20,521 nt of DNA from Amanita rubescens (GCA_015039365.1 WION01000765.1:1-20521), one strand, 5' to 3'. Positions 1 to 9,470 are shown, numbered from the stretch's first letter. Translations and numbers: made by a program. Notes: a model not told the origin generated them from the letters alone.

Positions 1-99
1 CACCGAAGAAATTATGGGGCGTTTAGAGGCGATATGCGCTCTTCAATCTGGGCTACCGGCGGTATGTGCCGCGAAATTGGACAACGGCTCCAAAATGTA

Positions 100-205
100 T
101 AAAAACAATGATGATCACTAATGATCATTAATGATCGTTCGTGAATCTTCGTGAACACGACAAATTGCGACAAATCATCGTGATTTATCGTTAATCACGA
201 TGAAC
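100..205. repeat. cluster of short AT-rich GATC / CGTGA motifs
   Basis: The stretch repeats the words ATGATC, CGTGA and ATCACG many times. It contains a back-to-back ATTAATGATC-like unit and a small hairpin, with CGTGATT at 179-185 facing AATCACG at 193-199 across a 7-base loop. No reading frame is visible. Such clusters can accompany mobile elements in fungi, but no transposase, LTR or terminal repeat was found here, so the cluster is only described. Confidence 0.5.
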
Positions 206-360
206 GCTCGAGAACGGAGGTTCCATCGTAAACACTGCTTGTCTCGATAAAGCCTTCATGAACTAATTGTTATTCATGATGATGCTACGTTTGTGATGTG
301 TGATAGCTGGAGTGAGTTGAGTGCTTGGCCCAGGGCGAGGTTTGGAGTTGCCAGCGAGCA

Positions 361-536
361 TCAGTAGCGATGTAGCATTGTAGGTTCGGTAGCGGTTGAC
401 TCGACGCGTTGCTTATGGTTTGTGATCATGGTGATCGTGTGAGAGTCGAGTGCGCTGTTTGGGCAAACAGGCGAGTCCGTCGCCATTGTCGTTGTCACCA
501 GTGGTAACCAGCCATCGATTGTCAGTAGCGATGTAG
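361..536. repeat. pair of 15-bp direct repeats
   Basis: The word TCAGTAGCGATGTAG occurs at 361-375 and again at 522-536, in a GT-rich region from about 290 to 560 that shows no gene. The whole stretch from 1 to 549 holds nothing else that I recognise. Confidence 0.5.
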
Positions 537-549
537 TGGTTTTCGCCGT

Positions 550-906
550 TCAGACTCGAGGGGTTGCTTGATGATCAAGATCAACTGGAGCTGTCACGTC
601 GTTCCGTTGATATCGAGGACGCGGACGGCTCGTTGAGGCTACCATAGGTGTACTGGGCCAAATCGGGCGTTTGATCCCTGGCAGGGTTGGCAAGTGCGCT
701 GCAGGGCCCCGGGACTGTTTGATCAGCAAAGATGAACCAAATGGCATGAGCGAGAAAAGCCTCCGTAGCCTAATTCGCTCAGGACCAGGTTGCGGGAGCG
801 CCATCGGCGGCCTGCGACGAGGAGAAGAAGTAAAGGCGGGACCGTCCCAATATATGTCGAGGTTTTCTTCGTACGCGCTCCAAGACCCTCCCTCATAATT
901 GTCCAT
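550..906 (-). CDS. doubtful ORF, 118 residues
   Basis: This frame opens with ATG at 906 and runs to a stop at 550. Its N-terminus is acidic and aromatic (MDNYEGGSWSAYEENLDIYW); the remainder is rich in Pro and Arg with no recognisable domain. A second minus frame in the same place carries a short Leu run. No splice-supported extension, TATA box or family motif was found, so it may be a chance ORF or one exon of a larger gene. I do not recognise it. Confidence 0.2.
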   Translation of the reverse strand: MDNYEGGSWSAYEENLDIYWDGPAFTSSPRRRPPMALPQPGPERIRLRRLFSLMPFGSSLLIKQSRGPAAHLPTLPGIKRPIWPSTPMVASTSRPRPRYQRNDVTAPVDLDHQATPRV

Positions 907-1268
907 AGCCCGAACAATAATTACACTCTGATCATGTGCGATAGCGTGGCACCCGAAACAATACCCTCCGAAATTCTCTGAAAAATATTTAGGCTCCTAT
1001 GCGAAAAACCTACCCGTCGTTCAGTTGATTCTAAAGTCTACTGCCATTAAATAAATCCGAGTCGAGCATGTCGAGATAAATACAAGGTCAGCAATGAGAC
1101 GATGCCACACCAAGGACCGTGAAATAGTAGACACCAGAAACAAGATCGGCAACGGTAAGAGGACATTCACGCCGGTCATAAAACTCAAACGAATTTATTG
1201 TTCTTTCACTGTAGTAAACTGACAAGTGAGAACTAGATGTCAACACATCTCGTCTTCCGCTCAACCCA
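907..1268. other. no gene seen; 3' flank of the kinase-like gene
   Basis: This stretch lies beyond the stop codon of the minus-strand gene at 1269. It probably holds that gene's 3' UTR and terminator. A minus-strand frame continues open here, but nothing supports it as coding. Confidence 0.4.
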
Positions 1269-2637
1269 CTATACCTGGCCCGAAGTGCCCGAAGTCCCAG
1301 CCTTTTGACTGCGTAGTCCTGTGCGATCTCCACTGTGACCCGAAGTTTTTCTCTTCGGCGGCGTCGTCTTCCCATCGGAATTGCCATCGGAAGGGGAGCT
1401 GGTTCCCTTCTTAGACGATTTTGGAGACTCCTTGGGAGCAAAGATATCGCTCGGAACCTCAAATAGCGTTGGAGCTTTTGCATATGTACCCTCGGGATCA
1501 GTCGCTTCAGCACCCGCCCAATCGACAACGTTGACTGTGTAGGCGTCTTCCCCAGCGGCAGCATCTTTGTTATGCTGCCACAAATAGTTGTCGTTGCCTG
1601 CGGGGTCTCTATAACCAACCATAAGTGTTTAGTACCAATCGGAAATCAATGAACACTTACTTATGTGTTAGCTTGTGTTTGTTCTGCTGTTCCTCCAATG
1701 CCGCGGCTTTCTTATCGTTAATGTATTTCCCACCCTCAGGCGTCGTCGGATCCAACCCTTCCATCTTGTCCACCCGTTCACCCATGTTCTCCATCAAAAG
1801 GTAAAAGTGCTTCGGAGCAACTTTCCTCCGACCCCAACCGAAGAGGTGACCGACGTGATTAAGACGGCCAGCTTCAACCCGAACTGCACTGGGATCGATA
1901 CGATCATCAATGATTTTGACAACGGCCTTGCGACCATTAACAAGCTGATTAATATGGAAGACACCCAAGGACTGGCTCCCTACGCCGGCAGCACCTTCTT
2001 GCTTGATGTCTCTCAAGGCTGCCAAGAAGACAGCCCTGGAAACCAGGTTGCCCCGGGATTGGCTTCCTTGCTAAATGAGACGTTAGTTTGCGAGGTATGG
2101 TTCATAATGGGATGGAGTCGCTTACGCTCTTTGTTCGCTTGCTGGATGTGGATCGGCTTGTCTGCTAAATGAGACGTTAGTTTGCGGGGTATGGTTCATA
2201 ATGGGATGGAGTCGCTTACCTTCTTTGTTCGCTTCTTGGCGCCGGACGGAGATACGGAAGTCTCGGCATCACTCCCATCACCTTCACCTTCAGCAATGGT
2301 GGTTACCCTCTAGAACCAGAGTTAGCTTCCCAGATATCATGGTCTCTGCGAAGCAAGACCGCTTACCCCTTTCCCCTTGCGGCTACCCCTGGTGCGCTGG
2401 CGACCACGATTTGATTCATCCCCACCGCCACCATCACTGGCGCCAGCATCACCGAGGCCGGTCATTGTTTCACCTTCACCCGATCGTTTCTGATAATCCA
2501 ACAATTTAGAATAATCGGAGAAGATTTGCCCAACGACTTACGGAAAGTTCGACAGCTTGGCCGCGGAGGGGATGGATCGGCGTCGCGAAGACGGTACCGA
2601 AAAAGATGAATGCAAGAGTAACGGTTGTAAGACGCAT
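1269..2637 (-). CDS. predicted secreted protein-kinase-fold protein, six exons
   Basis: Exons are 2637-2542, 2489-2367, 2309-2220, 2164-2126, 2070-1661 and 1608-1269; introns are 52, 57, 55, 55 and 52 bp, and the phases join into 365 residues. Residues 1-18 form a signal peptide (MRLTTVTLAFIFFGTVFA). Residues 33-125 are a Gly/Ser- and Lys/Arg-rich linker. From about 130 the protein resembles a protein kinase: AVVKIID (candidate beta3 Lys168), Glu182 in VRVEAGRLNHVGHLFGWG (alpha-C-like), hinge-like FYLLMENMG at 205-213, HKDPAGND around 252 (catalytic-loop-like, split by the last intron) and VVDWAG (DFG-like). The chain then becomes a Ser/Lys/Pro-rich tail, so most of the usual C-lobe is missing. 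It may be a pseudokinase or a lineage-specific secreted protein. The splice model is well supported; the kinase assignment is inferred from motif order only. Confidence 0.75.
2069..2235 (-). repeat. tandem exon-intron duplication inside the kinase-like gene
   Basis: Segments 2069-2141 and 2163-2235 are near-identical, with a period of 94 bp. Each holds a complete 55-bp intron plus about 15 bases of the exon before it. The two introns (2071-2125 and 2165-2219) differ at one base. Between them lies a 39-nt phase-0 mini-exon (2126-2164) ending in SSKRTKS, like the AKKRTKK end of the preceding exon. The 3' splice site before the mini-exon reads TTTAGCAG, a NAGNAG acceptor. Confidence 0.85.
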
Positions 2638-2671
2638 TAGAGATAAGTGGATTACGTTCAACGTTGAAAAG

Positions 2672-2763
2672 ATGTGGAGGCCAGCCTGAGGGTTCTCTAA
2701 CGGCAGCTAGGGCTTTTATACACCAAGGTGGACCCTATTCACGTAACAGGCTGACCTCCACAT
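2672..2763. repeat. 17-bp inverted repeat around the TATA box
   Basis: ATGTGGAGGCCAGCCTG at 2672-2688 is matched in inverse orientation by 2747-2763, with one mismatch. The 58-bp spacer contains the TATA box. It could be a pair of binding sites, a hairpin or the trace of a small insertion. Confidence 0.7.
2713..2720 (-). promoter_or_regulatory. TATA box of the kinase-like gene
   Basis: TATAAAAG on the minus strand lies about 76 bp upstream of the ATG at 2637. It sits in the spacer of the inverted repeat at 2672-2763. Confidence 0.6.
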
Positions 2764-2998
2764 GACCGCCGTACCGCCTGCGTTTCATTTAGCTATGCAT
2801 GGATGGGCGCTGATCTTGGCACACGGGAATGAATTGAAAAAAAAGCCAGCCGAGACGGCTTGGAGACATTGTATGACAGGCCGGACCTTGAGTACACTGC
2901 CTTTTTGTGTATTATTGGGCCTAGGTCGAATGGCGGTGATACGGCGGCGAACAAATGAATGTAAAAATGCGCAAGCGAACCTTATTCGCATGGTGGTA

Positions 2999-3585
2999 AC
3001 TAGCGGTGCATCGTTAGACTCCTTTAAGCATGAATGAGTTGTAACAGGGAATCATTAGGACTTACGATCGACGCGGAACGAGCACTACAGTGCTGCAGTG
3101 AAGTAGTCCGTCTCCTGTCCGAGTCGGCAACGATGACCAAGGCGGACTTGCAATAGTTGCTTCTTTGGCCTAGGCCATGGCGCGGAATTGGTCATTGTTA
3201 CTTACGGCGATAGATATGCTGTACATCGGTTGACAGTGGCGCGTGCGCGTGACCGAATGATGCCTTGATGATCCACGTGTGAGAACTGTGCTGCCTCCAT
3301 CCACACGCCCCGTCTCACGTTTTCTATCCGAACTCTGCGACGGTTTCTGATAATGTCAACACTTTAGAAGAGTCGGTGAAAGGTTCATCCGAGACTTACT
3401 GATGGCAATGCAACCCAATGGATGGTACTGGATAAGACGAACACATGGATGTTGCCAATCGGTGGGTGTCTGCAGTATTCAATGGAAGGAAGCATTCCAT
3501 AATGAACCGCCCATATCTGTGTCGGCCATCGTTGCTTTAGTTCTCCAAGATGCCGTAGACCAACCGTCGGACCGCCGTTAAGCAT
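2999..3585 (-). pseudogene. decayed paralogue of the secreted kinase-like gene (5' part)
   Basis: A 53-bp intron at 3347-3399 matches intron 1 of the downstream gene in donor (GTAAGTC), internal sequence and end (TTATCAG). It interrupts the frame at the same phase after Ser, and the next exon also begins with AAA CG/CC (Lys). That second exon (3346-3206) is open for 47 codons and ends at GTAAGT. A further 66-bp intron-like segment (3000-3065) is followed by TTACCACCAT, matching the start of exon 3 in the intact gene. No clear signal peptide or in-frame start survives and the kinase-like part is absent. Promoter homology continues upstream around 3654-3680. I read it as a tandem duplicate that lost its 3' half. 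Confidence 0.6.
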
Positions 3586-3653
3586 CGGACTACGTCAATG
3601 AGGAAGAGATGTGGTGGACTAGGAGGAAGATCTTCTAATAATGCGTGGCATGG

Positions 3654-3660
3654 CTATATA
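3654..3660 (-). promoter_or_regulatory. TATA-like box of the decayed paralogue
   Basis: TATATAG on the minus strand lies in a context (GTGAATA...CTTGG...GTATA) similar to the promoter of the intact gene at 2713-2745. This supports duplication of the promoter together with the gene. Confidence 0.45.
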
Positions 3661-4155
3661 CCCCCAAGAACAACTTATTCACACAGCAAGTCGCCCCTTC
3701 TTCACCGTACCTTGTTGCCAGGCGTTGACGGTGGTTTCGGGTATCTCGGGATTTATTTGCAACAAATGAATTGCAAAGGCGGACCAATGTGAACTCGCGG
3801 GCACGACAAATGGGGAATGAATCACTGAAACTCACCGCCGATGCCGAACGAATGATACAACCCTCTCGGAATGGATTTTCAGTCAATGTCAGTACATCTG
3901 CATAATTTATAGGATTACGAAAATCGGCAGTATGTGATGGTCCGAGTCCTCTCGCGTCTCGCGCCACTGGCAAACCTAATTTGTCTGGCATCGTGCTGCG
4001 ATTCAGATTGGGCGGCAGCCTGTCTTAAAATGTCAAAAATAATGATGGCGGGATAGACCTGGCGCGAACGCCAGAGCAGTACTTATATATTTGATCTTCA
4101 TGTCATATATCGAATAGTAATAGTATGATGAAAATCCTGTGCTGACATCTGCTGG
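3661..4155. other. intergenic region
   Basis: No convincing gene was found. A minus-strand frame covers much of 3635-3991 but shows no recognisable protein. A plus-strand TATA-like TTATATAT at 4083-4090 lies about 66 bp before the F-box gene start and may be its promoter. Confidence 0.4.
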
Positions 4156-5495
4156 ATGAGTAATTCGCTTGACCGCGTATCGTCGTATCCTCCATCGCCA
4201 GCAAACATGTTCGCCTCTGGCTACCCCATCTTGTTTCCTCCAGAGATTCTCGATGAGATAATCGATCAAACTGACGACAAATCGACCTTGCTTTCCTTCG
4301 GCCTCATCTGCGGACGAGCTCTTGTCAAAAGCCGACGTCGTCTATTCTCCTCCCTCGAGTTCACCGACCACGAGAATTTCGACCGCTTTTTGCGTCTCGC
4401 CGGCAAGCCATGGACCAGTTTTACGTTGGCCGTCACAGAGATTCACCTGCAGGATGTGTTTCACCACAACTTCCGCTACCGTTATAAGTGGGAGCCTATA
4501 CAGGTTGCATCAAACCTCCACAACGTGAGGTCACTGAGTATATCAGCACACAAGTTCTGGAAACCCGGATGGCAGATCGTACCGCGCTCTGTCCTGGATG
4601 TTATCTTCCAGTTGAACCTACACGATCTCCAGATAGATGCGGTGGGCAAATGGCGCACGGATGATGTTGTGATGCTATTCAGCCGGCTTCCTTCTTCTGT
4701 GAAAACACTTGCCTTCCGGAGGCTACGATTCTACGAAACACCGAATCTCTCTCGCCATTTAGATACATTTCGTCGCCCTTTCCGCTTCAGAAATATCGAC
4801 AACATCTCGCTCGCTCTTCTAAGAGACGTATTGGACCCATCGAGGAACCTGGACCTTGACGTCGTCGTGCAGGCCTTCCATATTCGAAACCCCGACGTTC
4901 CCCTTGCACATGCCGACAATCTCTTGACCTCGAGATTTTTACATCACATCGGCCATCATCTTGAACAGCTTCTGATTACCTTCGGCACGCAATATCTCGG
5001 TGAGCACAGTTTTGTGTCAAATACATGATATCTCTAAGCCACCGATCTTCAACAGATTCAACCCTTGCATATTTAGAACCAACTCAAATTTCCCAATGCA
5101 TCAACATCCGCATGCTTTTTGTCGGTTTTCCAGGTTTTGCATACAAAAGACCCCTGCTTCTCTCAGCCATGTGGAAAATGTTGTCCGCGCTGCCCGCGCC
5201 GAACGCTCTACACGAATTTTGGTTCAGGTTCACGCCCTATCACGGCGCCCTCGAAGATCAAATGTCCTTGTTGGGATTCTTTGAATCTCCGAATCTCCTT
5301 CATAGATTGAGGCACATGTTTCCGAATCTGAAGATAATCAAGATTATATTGGACACTGGACGGTCAAGTTCAAGTGATTTGTACTTTGAAGGGTTGCGTC
5401 GAGTGACTGGCTTGAGAGCATTTGAGGAAATTGGTTTTGTGAAGCTCGTCGCGCAGGGAGGTATGAGGAGCATGTTGCGTGTCACTCTGTTTTAG
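4156..5495 (+). CDS. F-box-like protein
   Basis: There are two exons, 4156-4999 and 5056-5495, with a 56-bp intron (GTGAGC...TTCAACAG) whose phases join cleanly into 427 residues. An F-box-like motif lies at about residues 26-68: FPPEILDEIIDQTDDKSTLL, then a cluster ending RRRLFSSLEF, matching the LPPEllD.Iid pattern common in agaric F-box proteins. The rest is Leu-rich and resembles a degenerate leucine-rich repeat region, with no catalytic motif. Such proteins normally recruit substrates to an SCF ubiquitin ligase through Skp1. A later Met at residue 18 is an alternative start. The reading frame shows no lesion, unlike most neighbours. The substrate cannot be inferred. Confidence 0.8.
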
Positions 5496-5707
5496 AGGGC
5501 TGTAATTATTTGTTGTGAAATTACGTGGTTCCAATTGTCCGCGTGCATACCGTGTACACGGTGCCAGAAACGTTCATTCACTCGGACAACAGTGGCAGCT
5601 CTTACCATTTTCCCAAAATGAAAACTGAAAATGAAGCGAAAATGGCCGAAAAATATTTAATTTACAGGTCATGTACAAGCAATGTAGTCATTCGACACAA
5701 TAACTAC

Positions 5708-6869
5708 CTACGGATGAGTCTCGTTCCACGACTGCCCAGTCAACAACCCCGAAATTGCCGTATTCATAAGCGGCACAGGACTCACTGCAACATTCTGATA
5801 CCCCAGCGCACCCGCGGCAAACTCAAACACATTCGCCAATGTCTGGTTCGCATCTCCCCTTCCCAAGCTCCCCAATCCCCAATTCAACTCGACCGTATTC
5901 AGCGCCGAGTAGTGCGTGTAGAACGTATCGTCCGTCGTACCCTTCAAATTGTCCGGGATCACCCCGCCAATCAAGCACGCCCACACCTGGTTCCGCTTGT
6001 TCGTGCTTGAGTTCTCGTCAAACGTGATTAACACGAGCGCGTCTTGCATAAACGCTGCATCATTCAACGTTGAGTCGAGGAAATTGACAAGCCACGTCCC
6101 GGCGAACGATGCACTGGTGTCATGTCCGTCGTTGGTAATGTTCGGCGTGTAGAACGAATACGCGGGCATGTTGTTGTTGGCGATGTCGCTGGTGAGGAGG
6201 GTGGCTGCGAGGGGTGTCAGCTTTGCTTTGACTGGAGAACATCACCCTGGACCTCACCTGGAACCACGTTCGCAGACCTAGTCTGGTTCAACCCGATATT
6301 ATCGAAAATAATCGCCGGATTGTGCTTCCTGACATACGCCCCTCCAAACGCCGAATACCCTGTCCAACCAGGCGCAGGTATCTCCTCGTTATATGACTTC
6401 CACGTCAAGCCCTTCGCTTCCAGCAAATCAAATATAGACGTCTGATTCGCGGGTATATCATAATAATCGTCGTTGGTGATGCCAAAATTGGTACCAGCTG
6501 AGGCAGCGACGTAGTTGGGCTCAGAGGGGTGCGCGATCCCGTTGTAGTTGGTCAATAGGATTCCGTTCGCCGCGACGGATTATTGGTCGAGGCGAGCTAC
6601 CTTTGCATAGTCCTGTTGGGGCAAGCCGTTGGGAAGAGAGAAGAGAAGAGAAGACAGCAACGGACCGCATTCTCGAGCCAGATTTGCATAAAGTACTTGA
6701 AGACCTTCCCAACAGGCGCGCCGGGTGCATTTTGGTTATTATCCGCCGCTGCTGTCGCGTTGGGAAACGCAGAGATGATGACGGGGCTACCTGTTTGAGC
6801 GTGCACCGACGTCAAGACGGGAACGAGAGAGAGGAGCACAGTAAGCAGTCCACTGAATCCTTTATGCAT
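5708..6869 (-). pseudogene. secreted acid phosphatase (phosphoesterase family), nonsense-interrupted
   Basis: Exons are 6869-6666, 6612-6258 and 6204-5708, with introns of 53 and 53 bp. A signal peptide (MHKGFSGLLTVLLSLVPVLT, cleaved near VHA-Q) precedes a protein with the motif order of the PF04185 phosphoesterase/acid phosphatase family: IWLEN, HPSEPNYVAASAG, YVRKHNPAIIF, NDGHD, LITFDEN, YTHYS and NWGLGSLGRGD. These enzymes hydrolyse phosphate monoesters outside the cell. Ten codons into exon 2 there is an in-frame TAA (6582-6580). Compared with the second copy, three bases are missing there, turning CAATAC-CAA into CAATAA. Everything else is in frame and would give about 350 residues. It is a recent pseudogene, or functional if the stop is a sequencing error. 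Confidence 0.85.
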
Positions 6870-6910
6870 TGTGCGTGAGGATGTAGAGAAATCCAAAGCC
6901 AAAAAGCCCA

Positions 6911-6918
6911 CTTTTATA
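6911..6918 (-). promoter_or_regulatory. TATA box of the minus-strand phosphatase copy
   Basis: TATAAAAG on the minus strand lies 42 bp upstream of the ATG at 6869. The spacing matches that of the TATA element of the second copy. Confidence 0.6.
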
Positions 6919-7700
6919 GCTTGTATGTTTGTTACCCTCCCCCGTGGCAGTTATGGACCTGACACGATTTTCGCATGGTGTCAATTCCAATAGAACAACG
7001 TGCGGGGTGTTCAACACTTCTGTGTTCCTGATTTTGCCATTTGCGTGGCGCAGTGGGGCGCCTGGTACCGCAGATCTGATTCGGATATTACCCCACCTCA
7101 AACACGTGTATACGCAGATGCACTCGCGGACCTAAAAAAACAGGATACATGTGCTTGTGCGAATTTTCCGGATGCAGTGCCTGTATTCGTCCTCTAAGGG
7201 TCGTAGTACTACGTAGTAGGACGATTGTCCAAGCGACGGTGACTCTTCCACCTTTCAAGTTCATGGCTATCATTGCAATTTGGCTGAGAAATACGTGAAC
7301 GTCAAACAACGAAACACCTGAGAAGTAAGACTCGTCATCGCTTTAAAACTAAAGTGTGATCGTGACTGTGACCATTTCCTCTGCCTGTGGAGCAACAAGT
7401 GACCGACCAACGTTCAACTTACACTGCGATGTAGTCCTATGACCTCTCTGAAGACAGGCACTGCATCCGGTCGAGTTTCAAGTTACAAAATTCGCAGAAG
7501 CACATGTATCCCGTCCTGTCAAATCCACAAGCAGGGCTGGGAAGTGAGCGAACGTGGTTCAGCATCCGAATCAGATCTGCGAACTATGCGCTCCTCTGAG
7601 CTAAAATAGGAACGCAAAGCGTTTATCACCCCGTGCACATGGTTCCATCAGCATTTCGACATCGCGTCAGGTCCATCGCTTCCGTAATAATTATTAACAG
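6919..7700. other. shared divergent promoter region of the phosphatase pair
   Basis: No gene is seen here. The flanks are the inverted upstream regions of the two phosphatase copies. Near the centre are overlapping palindromes, CGTAGTACTACG (7202-7213) and TACTACGTAGTA (7207-7218). An AAAAAAA run at 7134-7140 separates the shared blocks. Confidence 0.5.
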
Positions 7701-7707
7701 CCCAAAA

Positions 7708-7715
7708 TTATAAAT
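7708..7715 (+). promoter_or_regulatory. TATA box of the plus-strand phosphatase copy
   Basis: TTATAAAT lies about 40 bp before the ATG at 7752, in the same position as the element of the inverted copy. Confidence 0.55.
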
Positions 7716-7751
7716 TTGGGTTCTTTTTCACCTTCTCCATTCTTACGCACC

Positions 7752-8891
7752 ATGCATAAGGGACTTATCACACTCCTCTCATTTGTTCCTACTGTTATCC
7801 ACGCCCAAACGGGCAGCCCCGTCATCATCTCCGCATTTCCCAACGCGACAGCGGCGGCGGATGATAACCACAAGGCACCGGGCACGCCTGCTGGGAAGGT
7901 GTTCAAGTACTTTATGCAAATCTGGCTCGAGAACCAGGTCCGTTCCATTCTCCAAACGTCAGACTCCTTCTCAACCCCAACAGGACTACGAGACGTGCGC
8001 TGTCCTCCCCCAATACCAATCCGTGCCGCGAACGGAATCCTTCTCACCAACTACAACGGGATCACGCACCCCTCTGAGCCCAACTACGTCGCTGCCTCAG
8101 CTGGTACCAATTTTGGCATCACAAACGACGATTACTACGACATACCCGCAGATGAGAAGACTATATTTGATTTGTTGGAAGCGAAGGGATTGAAGTGGAA
8201 GTCGTACAACGAGGAGATACCTGCGCCTGGTTGGACCGGGTATTCGGCATATGGAGGGGCGTATGTCAGGAAGCATAATCCAGCCATTATTTTCGACAAT
8301 ATTGGGTTGAACCAGACTAGGTCCGCGAACGTGGTTTCGGGTGAGCAACGGTGGCTTCCAGTCAAAACCAAGCTGACCCCCCTCCCCTGCAGGTGACCAT
8401 CTCAAGAACGATATCGTCAAGAACAATATGCCCGCGTACTCGTTCTACACGCCAAACATTACCAACGACGGACATAACACCAACGCATCGTTCGCTGGGA
8501 CGTGGCTTGTCAATTTCCTTGATTCTACATTGAAAACGCCGAGTTTATGAAAGATGCGCTCGTGCTGATCACGTTCGACGAGAATGCGAGCGGGAAGAAG
8601 CGAAACCAGGTGTGGTCGTGCTTGATTGGCGGGGTGATCCCAAAGCATTTGAAGGGTACGACGGACAATACGTTCTACACGCACTACTCAACGCTGCATA
8701 CTGTTGAGTTGAACTGGGGATTGGGGAGTTTGGGAAGGGGAGATGCGAACAAGACGTTGGCGAATGTGTTTGGGTTTGCGGCAGATGTGCTGGGATATAA
8801 GAATGTGGAGGTAACGGATGTGCCGCCCATGAACGCTACGATTACGGGGTTGTTGACCGGCAAGTCGTGGAACGAGACGCATCCGGCATAG
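7752..8891 (+). pseudogene. secreted acid phosphatase (phosphoesterase family), two frameshifts
   Basis: Exons are 7752-7937, 7984-8340 and 8393-8891, with introns of 46 and 52 bp at the same positions as in the inverted copy. The signal peptide MHKGLITLLSFVPTVIHA and the family motifs IWLEN, THPSEPNYVAASAG, LITFDEN, YTHYS and NWGLGSLGRGD are present. Exon 2 is one base short near 8023-8027 (after CAATCCGT) and exon 3 one base short near 8532-8539 (TTGAAAACGCC). Each shortfall shifts the frame, and the exon lengths (357 and 499 bp) confirm one missing base each. NDGHD of the other copy is NDGHN here, altering a conserved motif near the active site. Repaired length would be about 347 residues. 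I call it a pseudogene; the A4 run makes an assembly error possible for the second indel. Confidence 0.85.
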
Positions 8892-9470
8892 ATAATGGTT
8901 TATCGATAAATTCCTTTGCCCCCTGCTCCAATAGTAAATTTACAATGTTTGTGTACGTACTTCCAGCACAGGCAACGCCCTCATTTCGATACATGAATAC
9001 AACTGTTATTTTTTCAGGTATATTCATTGATACTACGCAGGTCAAGAAGTTAAATGAATATAGAAAGAATCACTCACGGAAATAGTAATTGACCATCAAG
9101 ACGTTTCAAAGACACCACCTATTGAACATGCGGGATGCGTGACTCATAGACGGAATGAATGACGGAGAGTATCGAGGAGGAGAATGGCATAGAGTCAGGT
9201 GCTCACCTACGCCAAAGTCGTCTGGGACATACGGTGGGGATATCGAGCTGGTATTTTTGGTCGAGCATGGTTGAACGATAGGATCGCAGAAAGGGTATCT
9301 GGAGTGATCAGCAGTGGTCACGAATGTCAGATTGTATTTGGGCCGCGTATTTCACGTATGCGATAGGCGGCATACGATATGCGAAAACAGACGAAATTGA
9401 TTAAAAAACAAGCACGAAATTCTATTTTGAATTTCCCTATTACTACAATGATGGAACACGGTGCATTCTT
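8892..9470. other. intergenic region, no convincing gene
   Basis: This region lies between the 3' ends of the phosphatase copy and the subtilisin pseudogene, which converge here. Minus-strand frames at 9106-9321 and 8842-9045 contain intron-like GTGAGC...CAATAG and GTGAGT signals, but I could not join them in frame or recognise a family. Confidence 0.35.

Larger units (their letters stand above)
5708..8891. repeat. inverted duplication containing the two phosphatase genes
   Basis: The two genes point away from each other and are homologous through all three exons and into their promoters. Perfect inverted matches of 18 bp (7069-7086 with 7564-7581) and 17 bp (7168-7184 with 7454-7470), plus GGATACATGTGCTT at 7143-7156 facing about 7498-7511, all give a symmetry centre near 7319-7328. 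The unmatched core is about 7200-7450. Confidence 0.85.

Noticed and set aside
1088..1618. Long minus-strand frame of 176 codons
   Set aside because: It overlaps the last exon of the kinase-like gene in another frame; the spliced frame that continues HKDPAGND is much better supported.
1675..2172. Plus-strand ORF of 165 codons
   Set aside because: It is the antisense shadow of exon 5 and the duplicated introns of the minus-strand gene.
7694..8050. Minus-strand ORF opposite the phosphatase copy
   Set aside because: It is antisense to exon 1 and exon 2 of the plus-strand phosphatase, which has family motifs and splice sites.
5708..8891. Composite transposon with phosphatase genes as inverted ends
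   Set aside because: No transposase, terminal repeats of element type or target-site duplication were found; a simple inverted gene duplication explains the symmetry.
9106..9321. Minus-strand gene with intron-like GTGAGC...CAATAG
   Set aside because: The exon phases do not join, the apparent start is GTG, and no family is recognisable.
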